From contig CP121336.1 in the NCBI GenBank assembly GCA_043553855.1, positions 3,100,001-3,164,000 of the forward strand: a DNA stretch of 64,000 bases, written 5' to 3'. The translations under genes and the position numbers were made by a program. This document shows positions 28,625 to 38,700 of this stretch, in pieces (position 1 is the first letter of the stretch; each line of letters starts with the position of its first letter). The notes under the pieces were generated by a model that ran no database searches, was not told the origin of the DNA, and worked only from the letters and a program-made list of their open reading frames with translations. The stretch is from JAUIAS01 sp030425395. Lineage in GTDB: Bacteria; Pseudomonadota; Alphaproteobacteria; Rhodobacterales; Rhodobacteraceae.

Positions 28625-28926
28625 GTTGGCCTCCTCAAAGAGTCGTGAAAATCGGAATCTGGCTGCGGGCTATCTGCCTGTTTTGGAGCTGTCTTTCAAC
28701 AAGGAAGGGCAGGGGTGCGGCGATTTAGTATACCAATGCACACAATGTCGCAATGCCAATGTATACGATTGTATGCAAATTATCGCTTCAAACCTTCCCG
28801 CAACCGAGGCCGGGCCAGTTTTCCACCCCTTGTCAATGCTGTGACCGGCGCGCCCGGCATACGGGACGCGCACGAACTCTCGCAAAGGCTTGATTGGTTA
28901 TTTCAGACCTTCTGACCTAGGTAGAG
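28625..28926. other. Intergenic region, acnA to DUF1223 gene
   Basis: The 302 bases hold the promoter regions of two divergent genes. AT-rich sequence lies near 28735-28790 (AATGTATACGATTGTATGC contains a TATACG/GTATGC near-palindrome). I see no coding or RNA gene in it. Confidence 0.5.
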
Positions 28927-29679
28927 GTGAAGCTAGGGAAACGAACGGGTATCGGTATGAAAGCTGTCTTGGGCGCAATGGTGCTGGCCTTGGCCGGAAT
29001 GGGGGCCTTGGTGTTTGGCACGCAGGGCGCGTCGGCACAGCAATCGCCGGTGGTGGTTGAACTCTATACATCTCAGGGGTGTTCGTCCTGTCCACCCGCG
29101 GACCGGCTGTTGCACAAGCTGTCCGATCGGGACGACGTGATCGCGCTGGCGCTTCATGTCGACTACTGGGATTACATCGGCTGGAAAGACAGCTTTGCAA
29201 ATCCAGCCTTTACCCATCGCCAAAAGGCCTATGCTGCGGCAGCCAAGCGGCGCAGCGTCTATACTCCGCAAATGATCGTCAACGGTCAGGAGGATGTTGT
29301 TGGCACATATGCGATGGAAATTGCCGATCTGATCATGGATCACAGCAGCCGTCGCGCGCCAGTGGACCTGTCGCTGCAACGCGGGAACAGCACGCTTGAA
29401 ATTCGTGCTCGCTGGACGCGGGACCAGACCCCACCCCCGATGGTGGTGCAACTCGTGCACTACATCCCCGAAGAGACGGTGCATATCCGTCGCGGCGAGA
29501 ACGCGGGCGAAACGCTGACCTACCACAACATCGTGAACGGGTGGCAGGTGCTGGAAAAATGGGATGGGACGGCTCCGCTGTCGCTTCGGACACCCGAAGA
29601 CGGGGACCGCCCGGTTGTTGTGCTGGTGCAGGTCGAAGGGCATGGGCCGATCGTGGCGGCGGCGCAATTGCGCGACTGA
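28927..29679 (+). CDS. DUF1223 secreted thioredoxin-like protein
   Basis: The protein has a hydrophobic signal peptide ending near ASAQQ, then VELYTSQGCSSCPPADRLL, the CxxC motif of DUF1223, and ALHVDYWDYIGWKD and YTPQMIVNGQ, which are both typical. GTG 28927 gives 250 residues with a basic n-region and AGG six bases upstream. ATG 28957 would give 240 residues with a weaker site; I keep the first but the choice is open. The family is predicted to be periplasmic or secreted and redox-active; no reaction is proven. Confidence 0.85.
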   Translation: MKLGKRTGIGMKAVLGAMVLALAGMGALVFGTQGASAQQSPVVVELYTSQGCSSCPPADRLLHKLSDRDDVIALALHVDYWDYIGWKDSFANPAFTHRQKAYAAAAKRRSVYTPQMIVNGQEDVVGTYAMEIADLIMDHSSRRAPVDLSLQRGNSTLEIRARWTRDQTPPPMVVQLVHYIPEETVHIRRGENAGETLTYHNIVNGWQVLEKWDGTAPLSLRTPEDGDRPVVVLVQVEGHGPIVAAAQLRD

Positions 29680-29682
29680 TGC

Positions 29683-30603
29683 TCAGGCGTCGCCCTGTGG
29701 CAAGCCAAGGTCAAGCCACGGTTTCCAGCGGCGATGAATCCAGAACCATTGATCCATATGCGCCCGAACCAGCTCTTCCAATCCGTCGTTGACCGCCTGC
29801 GTCATGGTTTCGGGGTCCGAAGGCGGGATGGGGGCTTGGGCGATGATCTCGAAATCCAGCCCGTTTTCCTTGCGGATGGCATAGACGGGTATCAGGGCCG
29901 CATCATATTTCAGCGCCAGTTCGGCAGTGATCACCGAGGTCACGGCGGGTTTCCCGAAAAACTGCAACTCCCGTCCGGCGTGGGCATGCAGATCGGTCAG
30001 AATGCCCAATATGCCGCCCTTTTTCAGGTGGCGCACCATCTGCGACATGCCCTTGCGGCCCTGTTCGAACATCGGTTCGCCAATGGCTGAAATCGACCGG
30101 ACGTAATGGCGGTTGAAATAGGGGTTGGCCATGCGCCGGTAGAGGGCACCCATGTTGTGGCCGCGCGCGATCAGATTGGCGCGCACCACGTCGTAATTGC
30201 CGAAATGCCCGGTCACAAGGATAACCGAGCGGCCGTTCGCGCGGGCGGTTTCAAGAGCGTCAAGGCCGGGTCCGGTGATCGGCGCGGCCTTGGCCCGGTC
30301 GATGAATTCTCGGCCCGAGTAGATTTCGATCAACGTGCGCCCTGCATTGTCCGGCACCGCGCGGCATAACCTGCGGACCTCGGCCTCGGGCAATTCGGGG
30401 CATACCAGCGCGAGATTGTCACGAATGCGCCGGTCGAACCGGGCCAGCCGCGCCACCACATGCGACACCAACCACCCCATCAGCCGCACCCGCATCGCGT
30501 AGGGCAGCACCATGGCCAGCCCGATCAATCCGCGCAGGGCAAGGTTGCTGGAATAGGCGCGGGCGCGGGCCATGGGGGGCATCTTGGCGGGATCGGTGGG
30601 CAT
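29683..30603 (-). CDS. Lysophospholipid/lipid A acyltransferase (LpxL-like)
   Basis: The 306-residue protein belongs to the HtrB/LpxL acyltransferase family. It shows the catalytic HFGNYD (HX4D) near residue 136, a membrane-facing N-terminus and GILTDLHAHAGRELQFFGKP. These enzymes transfer acyl chains from acyl-ACP to lipid A or related lipids at the inner membrane. Which lipid is used here is not decided by sequence. It lies nine bases after the DMT exporter gene and is probably co-transcribed with it. Confidence 0.88.
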   Translation of the reverse strand: MPTDPAKMPPMARARAYSSNLALRGLIGLAMVLPYAMRVRLMGWLVSHVVARLARFDRRIRDNLALVCPELPEAEVRRLCRAVPDNAGRTLIEIYSGREFIDRAKAAPITGPGLDALETARANGRSVILVTGHFGNYDVVRANLIARGHNMGALYRRMANPYFNRHYVRSISAIGEPMFEQGRKGMSQMVRHLKKGGILGILTDLHAHAGRELQFFGKPAVTSVITAELALKYDAALIPVYAIRKENGLDFEIIAQAPIPPSDPETMTQAVNDGLEELVRAHMDQWFWIHRRWKPWLDLGLPQGDA

Positions 30604-30612
30604 CTGGCGCGG

Positions 30613-31500
30613 CTACTTGCTGTTCATTTCACGGTGCCAGACATAAATCCCGGCAGAGGCGATCACAAGCGCGCCAAGCGCGGTCATCTTGTCGGGCACT
30701 TCGCCGAAAATGGTAAATCCCCAGAATGCGGCAAACACCAGACCGGTATAGGTATAGGGGGCCAGCATGCTGGCCTCGCCGAGGGAATAGGCCCGGATCA
30801 AAGACAATTGCCCCGCAGTCCCAAACAGCGCGATCATTCCCATCAGCCCGATCGCGATCAGATCCGGCGTCTGCCAGAAGAACGGCACCACTGCTGTCAA
30901 GATCACGGTTCCCACCAGACCGGTGTAGAACAGCGAGGTCCAGACAGATTCCCGGTGCCCGACCTTGCGGGTAACAAGGATATAGGCACTGTAGCAACAG
31001 GCTGCGATCAGAGGCAGGACCGAACCCAGCGAAAAAACACCACTGCCGGGGCGGATGATGATCGCGGCACCGCACATCGCCACGGCGATCCCCATGATCC
31101 GCCGCAACCCAAGGGCTTCGCCCAGAAACAGCGCCGCACCCAGTGTCACGATCACCGGGCTGACCGCCATCAGCGCCGTCGCATCGGTGAGGGGAATCAT
31201 GCTGACCCCGAAAAAGAAGAACCCCGTGCCGCACAGCAACAAGACTGACCGCGTGATCTGCAGCACCGGCAACGAGGTCCGCACCGTCTGCCCCAGCCTT
31301 GGCAACACGAGCAGCAAAACCACCAGCATCTGCCCGCTGTAACGCGCCCAAAGTGCCGGGACCACGCCTACGCGGGGGGCAAGCCCTTTGACGCAGGCAT
31401 CCATGATCGTAAAGCAGAACATCGTAAAGATGGCCAACAGGATCGCCTGCCGCTGGTTACGCGCCGCCGTTTGTGCGTCGATTGGCGGGGCCGCTGTCAT
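30613..31500 (-). CDS. DMT-superfamily (EamA) transporter
   Basis: The 295-residue protein has ten hydrophobic helices in two EamA repeats. Family features are ALWARYSGQMLVVLLL in the first half and IYVWHREMNSK at the end. Such proteins export metabolites such as amino acids. The substrate is unknown. The next gene downstream is the acyltransferase at nine bases. Confidence 0.88.
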   Translation of the reverse strand: MTAAPPIDAQTAARNQRQAILLAIFTMFCFTIMDACVKGLAPRVGVVPALWARYSGQMLVVLLLVLPRLGQTVRTSLPVLQITRSVLLLCGTGFFFFGVSMIPLTDATALMAVSPVIVTLGAALFLGEALGLRRIMGIAVAMCGAAIIIRPGSGVFSLGSVLPLIAACCYSAYILVTRKVGHRESVWTSLFYTGLVGTVILTAVVPFFWQTPDLIAIGLMGMIALFGTAGQLSLIRAYSLGEASMLAPYTYTGLVFAAFWGFTIFGEVPDKMTALGALVIASAGIYVWHREMNSK

Positions 31501-31580
31501 CGGACGGTAAGGGTTTTATTGTTCATCCCGGCAGTTAGGCCAAAACGCGTGGCTTTGTCCATCGCGGCCATCAGCACGGG

Positions 31581-32684
31581 TCAGGGCGGTGTCTCCTCCG
31601 GATCAGGGGGCGGCGCGATATCGCCCGATTGTTGCAGCATCCGGATCGTGCCTGCGATCGCGGTGCAGGCGGCTTCGCCCGCCTTGCGCGAAACGGTGCC
31701 TTTGTCCTGAACAGCCTCCTGTATGGCTTCGCTCATCCTGCGGGGCAATCCGGCCAGCAGGAATGTGCCGACCTCGTCCTGACCATTGGCGGCGGCAAAG
31801 GCCAGTGCCGTGGCCAGATCGTCCTGAGCGATTTCGCGCACGATTCGGGGGGCGTCGGCGGTGTTCACGCGCGCGGGGATGTCGGCAAAGGTAAACAGGG
31901 CCTTGCGCACCGCGTTCGCGAAATCGGGGTCGCTGTCTTCAAGCCCGGTCAGCACCTCGTCGCGCCGGTCGGCCGCAACCGAATTGAGGATATCGCCCAT
32001 GCGCTGTTCGGGATCTCTGGTAAAGGCAAAGACCGGCCTGTCATCCAGCCGCGCGGCCAGTGCGGCACCAATGCGGGTCACCGCCCCGGGCGTGATTTCG
32101 CGGGTCAGCGACACCGCATAGGCAATGCGCCGGGCCAAGGGGCCGGGCAATTGCCCGACAAGGGTCGCGGCCTTGGCCGTGTCCAGCTTGGACAGCATCA
32201 CCGCGGCAATCTCGACGCTTTCGGTTTCGGCCAGCGGCAACAACCCTTCCACGGGTTCCGACCTGATGCGTTCCCAGGGATCAATCCCGTCGGCCATCCC
32301 CGCCTGCCGCCGCAATCCCGCGGCGGTGTTCTGACTGATCCGGTTTCCCATCATGTCCAGCGCCCCCGCCAGACCGCGCGGAAAACTGAGCCCGATACTG
32401 CCCAGTTCATGCGCAAACTCGGCCACGACCGCGCGCAGCGTGTCGCGATCCACCAGCCCCATTTCGCCCATCTTGCGGGTCAACAGGGCCTGCATATCCT
32501 CGGGCAGGTCATCAAGGGGCAGGTCGGCCCCTTCGGCAAGCAGCATGCGCACCACGATGGCGGCCTTGGCCGCGCGCGGCATCCTCGCGACCCGCGCTTG
32601 CAGATCGGACATGTCATGTGCGGCCACATCCGCAGCAACGGGTTTATGTGCGCTGCTGTCGTTCAGCGTCAGATGCGCTGCCAT
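31581..32684 (-). CDS. DUF2336 domain-containing protein
   Basis: The 367-residue protein is mostly alpha-helical with HEAT-like repeats and Ala-rich segments (LSKLDTAKAATLVGQLPGPLARRIAYAVSL). It matches DUF2336, found in alphaproteobacteria and of unknown function. I use ATG 32684, which follows GGAAGG, rather than the upstream GTG 32705. A later Met at MSDLQARVARMPRAAKAAI starts the best-conserved part and could be the true start. Confidence 0.7.
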   Translation of the reverse strand: MAAHLTLNDSSAHKPVAADVAAHDMSDLQARVARMPRAAKAAIVVRMLLAEGADLPLDDLPEDMQALLTRKMGEMGLVDRDTLRAVVAEFAHELGSIGLSFPRGLAGALDMMGNRISQNTAAGLRRQAGMADGIDPWERIRSEPVEGLLPLAETESVEIAAVMLSKLDTAKAATLVGQLPGPLARRIAYAVSLTREITPGAVTRIGAALAARLDDRPVFAFTRDPEQRMGDILNSVAADRRDEVLTGLEDSDPDFANAVRKALFTFADIPARVNTADAPRIVREIAQDDLATALAFAAANGQDEVGTFLLAGLPRRMSEAIQEAVQDKGTVSRKAGEAACTAIAGTIRMLQQSGDIAPPPDPEETPP

Positions 32685-32755
32685 CCCCTCGGGCCTTCCA
32701 CTCACTTAACTGCTGCGAGTGTAGTGCCCGAAGGGTAAAGAAAACCTTGCCGAGA

Positions 32756-33295
32756 TCAGTAGTTATAGGTCTGTCCCGTCGCAATCGCGCGACGCAACGA
32801 TGTTTCAGCCCATGTTCCTGCACCGCCACGCGCGACAATTTCATTCAACTGGGTGCGTGCGGCCATCATACGGCCTGCTTCGACATGGGCCTGACCCAGA
32901 TAGGACCGCGCTAGAATGTTGTCTGGGTTGCGGTTGATGGCATCGCCGTAAAACACCAGACCGGCGTTTACATCGCCGAGCTTGCGCGTGGTGAAACCCC
33001 AATAGGTCAGCGCAAGATCGCTTGTCTGATCGGGCAGGGCGCGCAGCACACCCTGGGCATCCTCGAACCGACCGGCATAGGCCAGTTCACGCACCGCCTG
33101 CCCAAGTTCCTGCGGGGTCAAGGACGATTGTTTGGGCCGCACGCAGCGGTTCTTGTCCTCATCCCAGACCTTGACGCCCTTGCACTCCTTGCTGGTCTTG
33201 GTTTCCTTCGGTTTGGTGACAACCGGATCGTCCGATCCCGCTGCGAACACCGGGGCAGGAAGCGCCAGCGCGAGGCACAGCAAAATGCGTTTCAT
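32756..33295 (-). CDS. Secreted TPR-type protein
   Basis: The 179-residue protein starts at ATG 33295 with TTTTAGGAGA upstream. It has a clear signal peptide (MKRILLCLALALPAPVFA), a lysine-rich Cys-containing region (KTSKECKGVKVWDEDKNRCV) and a TPR-like helical half (ALTYWGFTTRKLGDVNAGLV). Probably periplasmic. The CxxxxxxWDExxxxC pattern resembles the one in the next gene upstream, which suggests related small modules. Function is unknown. Confidence 0.75.
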   Translation of the reverse strand: MKRILLCLALALPAPVFAAGSDDPVVTKPKETKTSKECKGVKVWDEDKNRCVRPKQSSLTPQELGQAVRELAYAGRFEDAQGVLRALPDQTSDLALTYWGFTTRKLGDVNAGLVFYGDAINRNPDNILARSYLGQAHVEAGRMMAARTQLNEIVARGGAGTWAETSLRRAIATGQTYNY

Positions 33296-33424
33296 TGAAA
33301 ATCTCCTAAAAGGAAGTGTTGAGGCCACGGCCCCGAAAGCTTGGACCAAGCCGCAGAGATTGGTAAAGGCGATGCGTAACCGCCTTTCCATAGTCGAAAT
33401 GCGCCCCACGGGGGCCGTGACGGT

Positions 33425-33583
33425 TTAGCCCGTCACCTGTTTGATGCAGGTTTGGCTGGATGCATCCCACACCGCGCCATCCGCGCATGACATTGCCTGA
33501 TGGCTCTTGTCCGAACACATCGCATATCCCGCCGCCGGAAGCGCCGTGAGGGCGATGACGGCTGCAAACAGTTTGATTTTCAT
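33425..33583 (-). CDS. Small secreted Cys-containing protein (52 aa)
   Basis: The 52-residue protein starts at ATG 33583 with a perfect AAGGAGG. It has a signal peptide (MKIKLFAAVIALTALPAAGYA) and a 31-residue mature part with three Cys in CSDKSHQAMSCADGAVWDAS and TCIKQ. The CxxGxxWDxxxxxC pattern is shared with the TPR gene downstream and recalls chitin-binding peritrophin-type modules, but it is too short to assign. Function unknown. Confidence 0.75.
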   Translation of the reverse strand: MKIKLFAAVIALTALPAAGYAMCSDKSHQAMSCADGAVWDASSQTCIKQVTG

Positions 33584-33705
33584 TGCCGGTCCTCCTTGTG
33601 AACGTATCCAACAAAGTAGCGCAGAGGCCGCATTCGGCAAAATGAAATCCGCGTGTGCGGTCTGGTGGCAGGGTGGGGTGCCTGCTGCTTGTGCGCGTTG
33701 CACCC

Positions 33706-33748
33706 AAAAAAAGGGGCCGGAACAACAAGGTTCCGACCCCTTTCAGCG
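33706..33748 (-). terminator. Terminator after purB
   Basis: On the minus strand AAAGGGGTCGGAACC and GGTTCCGGCCCC-like arms form a hairpin around GTTGTT, followed by seven T. It lies 17 bases after the purB stop and is preceded by an A run, so it may work in both directions. Confidence 0.8.
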
Positions 33749-33764
33749 TTGGTTTCTGTCCGGC

Positions 33765-35069
33765 TCAGTCCCCGAAGACACGGGCAAAGATCGTGTCTAC
33801 ATGCTTGGTATGATACCCAAGGTCGAACTTTTCCTCGATCTCGGCGGGCGACAGGGCGGCTGTCACCTCATCATCGGCCAGCAATTCGGTTTTGAAGTCA
33901 CACCCGGTTTCCCAGACCTTCAGCGCATTGCGCTGCACCAGACGGTACGCATCCTCGCGGCTGACACCGGCCTGCGTCAAGGCCAGCAGAACCCGCTGGG
34001 ACATGACCAGACCGGGAAACTTGTTCATATTGGCCAGCATGTTTTCCGGGTAGACGAGCAGTTTTTCGATCACCCCGGTCAGACGCGACAACGCAAAGTC
34101 GAGCGTGATCGTGGCATCGGGGCCAATGTTGCGTTCCACCGAAGAATGGGAAATGTCGCGTTCGTGCCAGAGCGCGACGTTCTCCATCGCGGGCACCACG
34201 GTCATGCGCACAAGCCGTGCCAGCCCGGTAAGGTTTTCGGTCAGGACCGGGTTCTTCTTGTGCGGCATCGCGGACGATCCCTTTTGGCCCATGGAAAAGA
34301 ACTCGGCCGCCTCAAGCACTTCGGTGCGCTGCATGTGCCGGATTTCCACCGCCACGTTTTCGACGGAACTCGCGACCACACCAAGGGCTGCAAAAAACGC
34401 CGCGTGGCGGTCGCGCGGAATCACCTGTGTGCTGATGGGTTCGGGGGCAAGTCCCAGTTTGGCACAGACGTGTTCTTCCACAGCAGGATCGACGTTGGCA
34501 AAGGTGCCGACGGCTCCGGAGATGGCCCCGGTGGCAATTTCGTCCCGCGCAGTGCGCAGCCGGGTCAGATTGCGATCCATTTCGGCGTAAAAGCGGGCAA
34601 AGGTCAGGCCCATCGTGGTGGGTTCGGCGTGGATGCCATGGGACCGGCCAATGCGGATGGTGTTCTTGTGTTCCATCGCGCGCGTCTTGAGAGCGGCCAG
34701 AAGCCCCTCCACATCCGCGATCAGAATATCTGCGGCGCGCACCAGCTGAACGTTGAAGCAGGTGTCCAGCACATCCGAAGACGTCATGCCCTGATGCACG
34801 AACCGTGCCTCGTCGCTGCCCACATGTTCGGCCAGATGGGTGAGAAAGGCGATTACGTCGTGTTTCGTTTCGGCCTCGATCTCGTCGATGCGCGCCACGT
34901 CGAACTCCACGTCCTTGGCCTTCCAGACGGCTTCGGCGTTTTCGCGCGGGATCACGCCCAGATCGGCCATCGCGTCGCAGGCGTGGGCTTCGATCTCATA
35001 CCAGATGCGGAACTTGGTCTCGGGCGACCAGATCGCAACCATGTCGGGACGGGAATAGCGGGGGATCAT
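33765..35069 (-). CDS. purB: Adenylosuccinate lyase
   Basis: The 434-residue enzyme splits adenylosuccinate and SAICAR in purine synthesis. Family signature SSAMPHKKNPVLTENL (catalytic Ser loop, about residues 262-277) is intact, as is the TSSDVLDT motif near 90. I use ATG 35069 (MIPRYSRPDMVAIWS), preceded by GAAAGG; upstream in-frame codons extend into the divergent gene's leader. It is divergent from the DUF6314 gene. Confidence 0.96.
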   Translation of the reverse strand: MIPRYSRPDMVAIWSPETKFRIWYEIEAHACDAMADLGVIPRENAEAVWKAKDVEFDVARIDEIEAETKHDVIAFLTHLAEHVGSDEARFVHQGMTSSDVLDTCFNVQLVRAADILIADVEGLLAALKTRAMEHKNTIRIGRSHGIHAEPTTMGLTFARFYAEMDRNLTRLRTARDEIATGAISGAVGTFANVDPAVEEHVCAKLGLAPEPISTQVIPRDRHAAFFAALGVVASSVENVAVEIRHMQRTEVLEAAEFFSMGQKGSSAMPHKKNPVLTENLTGLARLVRMTVVPAMENVALWHERDISHSSVERNIGPDATITLDFALSRLTGVIEKLLVYPENMLANMNKFPGLVMSQRVLLALTQAGVSREDAYRLVQRNALKVWETGCDFKTELLADDEVTAALSPAEIEEKFDLGYHTKHVDTIFARVFGD

Positions 35070-35150
35070 CGGCGGCACCTTTCGGGTCTGTTCATCGGCT
35101 CGCGCCGCTCTTAGACTGCGGGGCGGGCCATCACAAGCCGAGAGACCACC

Positions 35151-35600
35151 ATGAGACGCTTTGCCCAAGTTGGCGCGCCGCCGCCGCTGGCCGAATTTTC
35201 AGGCCTTTGGCACCTGTCGCGCCAGATCACGCAGGCAGACGGGACAACCGCCGCGTTTGACGGCACCGCCGTCTGGAAATGGCAGGACGGGGCCTCGGAA
35301 CCCACGCTCGAATATCGTGAAACCGGACACCTCAAGCTCGCGGGTCAGCCCCCGATGCAGGCAGAGCGCCGCTATCTGTGGCGGTCGGGGCCAACCGTGT
35401 GGTTCACCGACGGGCGGTTCTTTCACATGGTGCCACCCGGCGGTGGGTCGGCGCACCATCAGTGTGATCCCGACAGTTATACCGCAACCTATGACTTTTC
35501 TGGCTGGACGAGACCGGAAGGCGCAGTCTTTTCAACCCGGTGGGAGGTGACCGGACCCCGCAAAGCGTATCATATGGACACGATCTACCGAAAATCGTGA
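35151..35600 (+). CDS. DUF6314 family protein
   Basis: The 149-residue protein begins MRRFAQVGAPPPLAEFSGLW and resembles the DUF6314 family, with RRYLWRSGPTVWFTDGRFFH, GSAHHQCDPDSYTATYDF and WEVTGPRKAYHMDTIY. This looks like a small lipocalin-like beta barrel. The reaction is unknown. It is commonly beside purB in Rhodobacteraceae, from memory. Confidence 0.85.
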   Translation: MRRFAQVGAPPPLAEFSGLWHLSRQITQADGTTAAFDGTAVWKWQDGASEPTLEYRETGHLKLAGQPPMQAERRYLWRSGPTVWFTDGRFFHMVPPGGGSAHHQCDPDSYTATYDFSGWTRPEGAVFSTRWEVTGPRKAYHMDTIYRKS

Positions 35601-35741
35601 TTGTGCCTTTCCCGGATACACCAGATACGCAGGACAAACGCGCGGGACGCGCAATCGCCATCCAGAATGATCGCGTCGCCCGGCGTGGTTCGGCCAGATC
35701 GCGGTGTTCCCGATCTGGCCTACCGGTTCACAGTGCAGGCT

Positions 35742-38700
35742 CTAAATGTCGTTGTAGACAGTCAGGCCAGCCGCCAAGGCCTTGAGCACATCGCCCAGCC
35801 CAAAGCAGATGATCACGCTGGTCACAAGGATGGTCTTTGCAGTTACGAACTCGTCCGGTGTCCAGGCGTTGCCCACGTTGAACAGGCCGCCAACATCGTG
35901 GATCATTCCGCCGATAAGACTGGACCAAGAAGCAAGGCTGGTCATTCCCGCCTCGATTGCCCCGATGGTGTAGACAATCGCCAGCCCCAGATCGACCGTC
36001 GTAAACACCGCAGAGACCGCCGGTGCCAGCGTGTTCAACTCTGGCGCTGTTGCGAAAATAAATGTCGAGATCAGGCCGAACAAACCGAGCAGCCACCGCA
36101 AGACCACGATCAAAATGCCCTTGCCACCGGCTATCGGCAAGGTCAGCCCCAGCGCGATGGCCGAACTGCCCGCAGACAGCCAGCTGAACATCTTTTTCAG
36201 CGTCTTGGAAACCTTTGGCACCAGCGTTTGCGTTACCGAGATGACATCCTTCAACACAGCTGAAAACACACCGAAAACCGACCCTGCTGCCTGATAGGCG
36301 ACCAGCATTGCGTTCGGGCTGTCATCCGTGGCGGCGGCAGTGGTCACAGCAAAGGCGCTGGCCTGTGGGCGCAGCCCCGCCTTGGCCAACTGAGCGGTTG
36401 TGCTGCTCTGATACCCAAGTTGCCCAAGAAAATCGGACGAGGTGGTCGCGCTGGCCAATGGCGTCAATTGCGTGATCAGGGCGCTTTGACCGGTAATCCG
36501 CAGCATTTCTGTCGCGGGAATGGCAACCAGAAAGCTCATTGCGTTCAATAGGGTCAAAGACGAATTTCCCGTCATCAGTTCGTAAAGTGCCGAAATGAAC
36601 GGGATCTTGATCGCCTTGTTCAGTGCGTCCTTGACAAGGCCAAGCGCGTCTTGGGCCAGTTTCACCATGCCGTCGACAAAGTCCTCGCCGGCTTTCAGCA
36701 CGCCGTGAATCAGGTCGTCGCAAATTGTCTTGATCAGGTCGGCGATCGTGATGGTGTTGTCCGAAATCCCGTCGCTGATTGCCTGCAGGGTGGCCTTTAA
36801 TGTTTCCCCTATATCGGTCCCGATTGCCCCGGCCATATCACTGAAATCACTGATCAGCTTTGATAGCGCGTCTTCATCCGACGTGGCAGGGGCGGCAAAA
36901 CCTGCTCCGTTCGAAGTGCTGTAACTGAGGTGATAAGTGGCGAACCCACCCGCCGGGGTTTGCGGATACTGCGAGCTATCCTGCGCCTGCGCGCTCGATC
37001 CGTTGTAAGTGCTGTCATAAAAATCATTGGGTGTTTGATCGCCCATGCCCGAGGGGACCGTCAGTGCCGGAGTGCTGCCGGTCGAGTCGTCCAGATGCTG
37101 GCCTGTCAGGGCCACGCTCAGGTCATCCAGCACCGCGTCGATGCCAGTGCCCACTTTGCCCAGCGCGTCCCGCGCGTAATCAAAGGATGCGTTGGCTCCA
37201 TTGGTGATGACTTGCGACATCGCCTCGATTTCGTCCCACCCGAACAACTGGCCGATCCACTGGATGAACTTCTCAAGAACCATGCCGATCTGCTTGGCGA
37301 TCCAGGCCAGCACCTCAAAGACCTGTTCCAGCGTCTTTAGCGCCAGCTTGAGCAGATTTTTCCCCACCGTGATGATCAGGTGAATCCCGTCTTCTACGAT
37401 GTTCAGCGCCCAGGATCCGATTTCTTCCACCCCGTGGACGATGGACGACCATACGTCGCCAAAAAATGCCACAGCGCCTTCCACGGCCGACACCAGCGGC
37501 CCCGCCGAGACCGCCGTTGCGTTGCTTTCGGACACGACCGCATCCGCATCTGCGCCTGTGTAAAGCGTGGAATCCCCCGGTATGACGGCGAAACTGCCCC
37601 CGGGCACGGAGCTGGTCAGCAGGGTCGTGTTCACCAGATTGGCCGCAATGGCCGGATTCTCGCGAATGTTGATGGCTTGGGGGGTGATTGCGTCGCTGGC
37701 GGCCGTCACCTGTGCCATCGCGGTGTTGAACTGGTCCGGCGTCAACGCGGCATCCGACGGGAATACCGCATCCCCCACCTGCGTTTTGGCCGCGGCGGGG
37801 TTGCTGGAGGCCGCAAAACTCTGAAGGTTTGCCGTGATCACCTGCGACGGCGATATGTCGATCAGCTCTGCGAAGTCGGCAGAAGCCAGCGTGATGATTG
37901 GCACCGAGGTCGAGGTGATCTTGGTGATGACCGTCAGCGTGCCGGAACTGTCGGGGTGCACCATCACCGGCAGGTTCGCATCCACGATATGGGTCACGCC
38001 GTTGACCATGACATACAGCCGGCTTGATGCGGTCAGGCTGATCGGCCCGCTCCACGCGCCCTGACTGTCGCCGGTGAATTTCAGACTGGTTGTATAGGTC
38101 TCGGTGGGCAGGGGACTGTCCACTTCGACCACCTGAATATCCACGGCCCGCCAGATCGTTGTCGCCGGGTCACGGTAAAGATACAACAGGCCGTTGCCAG
38201 CCGTCACTTGGAACAACTCGTTCATCTGGAAGGTGCGATTGCGCATCGCGCTGATCTGGGCCACGTCCTTGCGGATCGTGACCGGGTCCGTCCACTGAGT
38301 TGAGTCGCTCGTCTGGCTTTCCAGATAGGTCAGACGCCCGCCCGCCAACGTCCAGAGGGCCACGGTCGTGCCGTCACACAGCAGTTCCATTTCGTCGACG
38401 GTGCCCATGTTCTGGGTCGTCGGCACGACCACGGGGACTTGATCGGTATCGCTTTTGGCGCTCAGGGCGGCAAGATCATAGCGCCACACACCGTCACCGG
38501 CGACAAACAGATCGGTGCAGCCGTGCAAGTTGGAACGGCTGTAATCTGTCCGCACCGAAGACAGCGCAGTTGCGTTTTGCGGACAGTTGAAGATCAACCC
38601 GGATTTGCGCTCGCCTCCAAACATCGCGAGCGTGGAAAAATTCAGCTCCAGATTATCGCCCGAATAATACAGCGCATAAGTGCCCCACAATTTGATCGCT

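Noticed and set aside
33507..35114. A 535-residue open frame on the plus strand
   Set aside because: It is antisense to purB and has a His/Gly-rich composition without domains.
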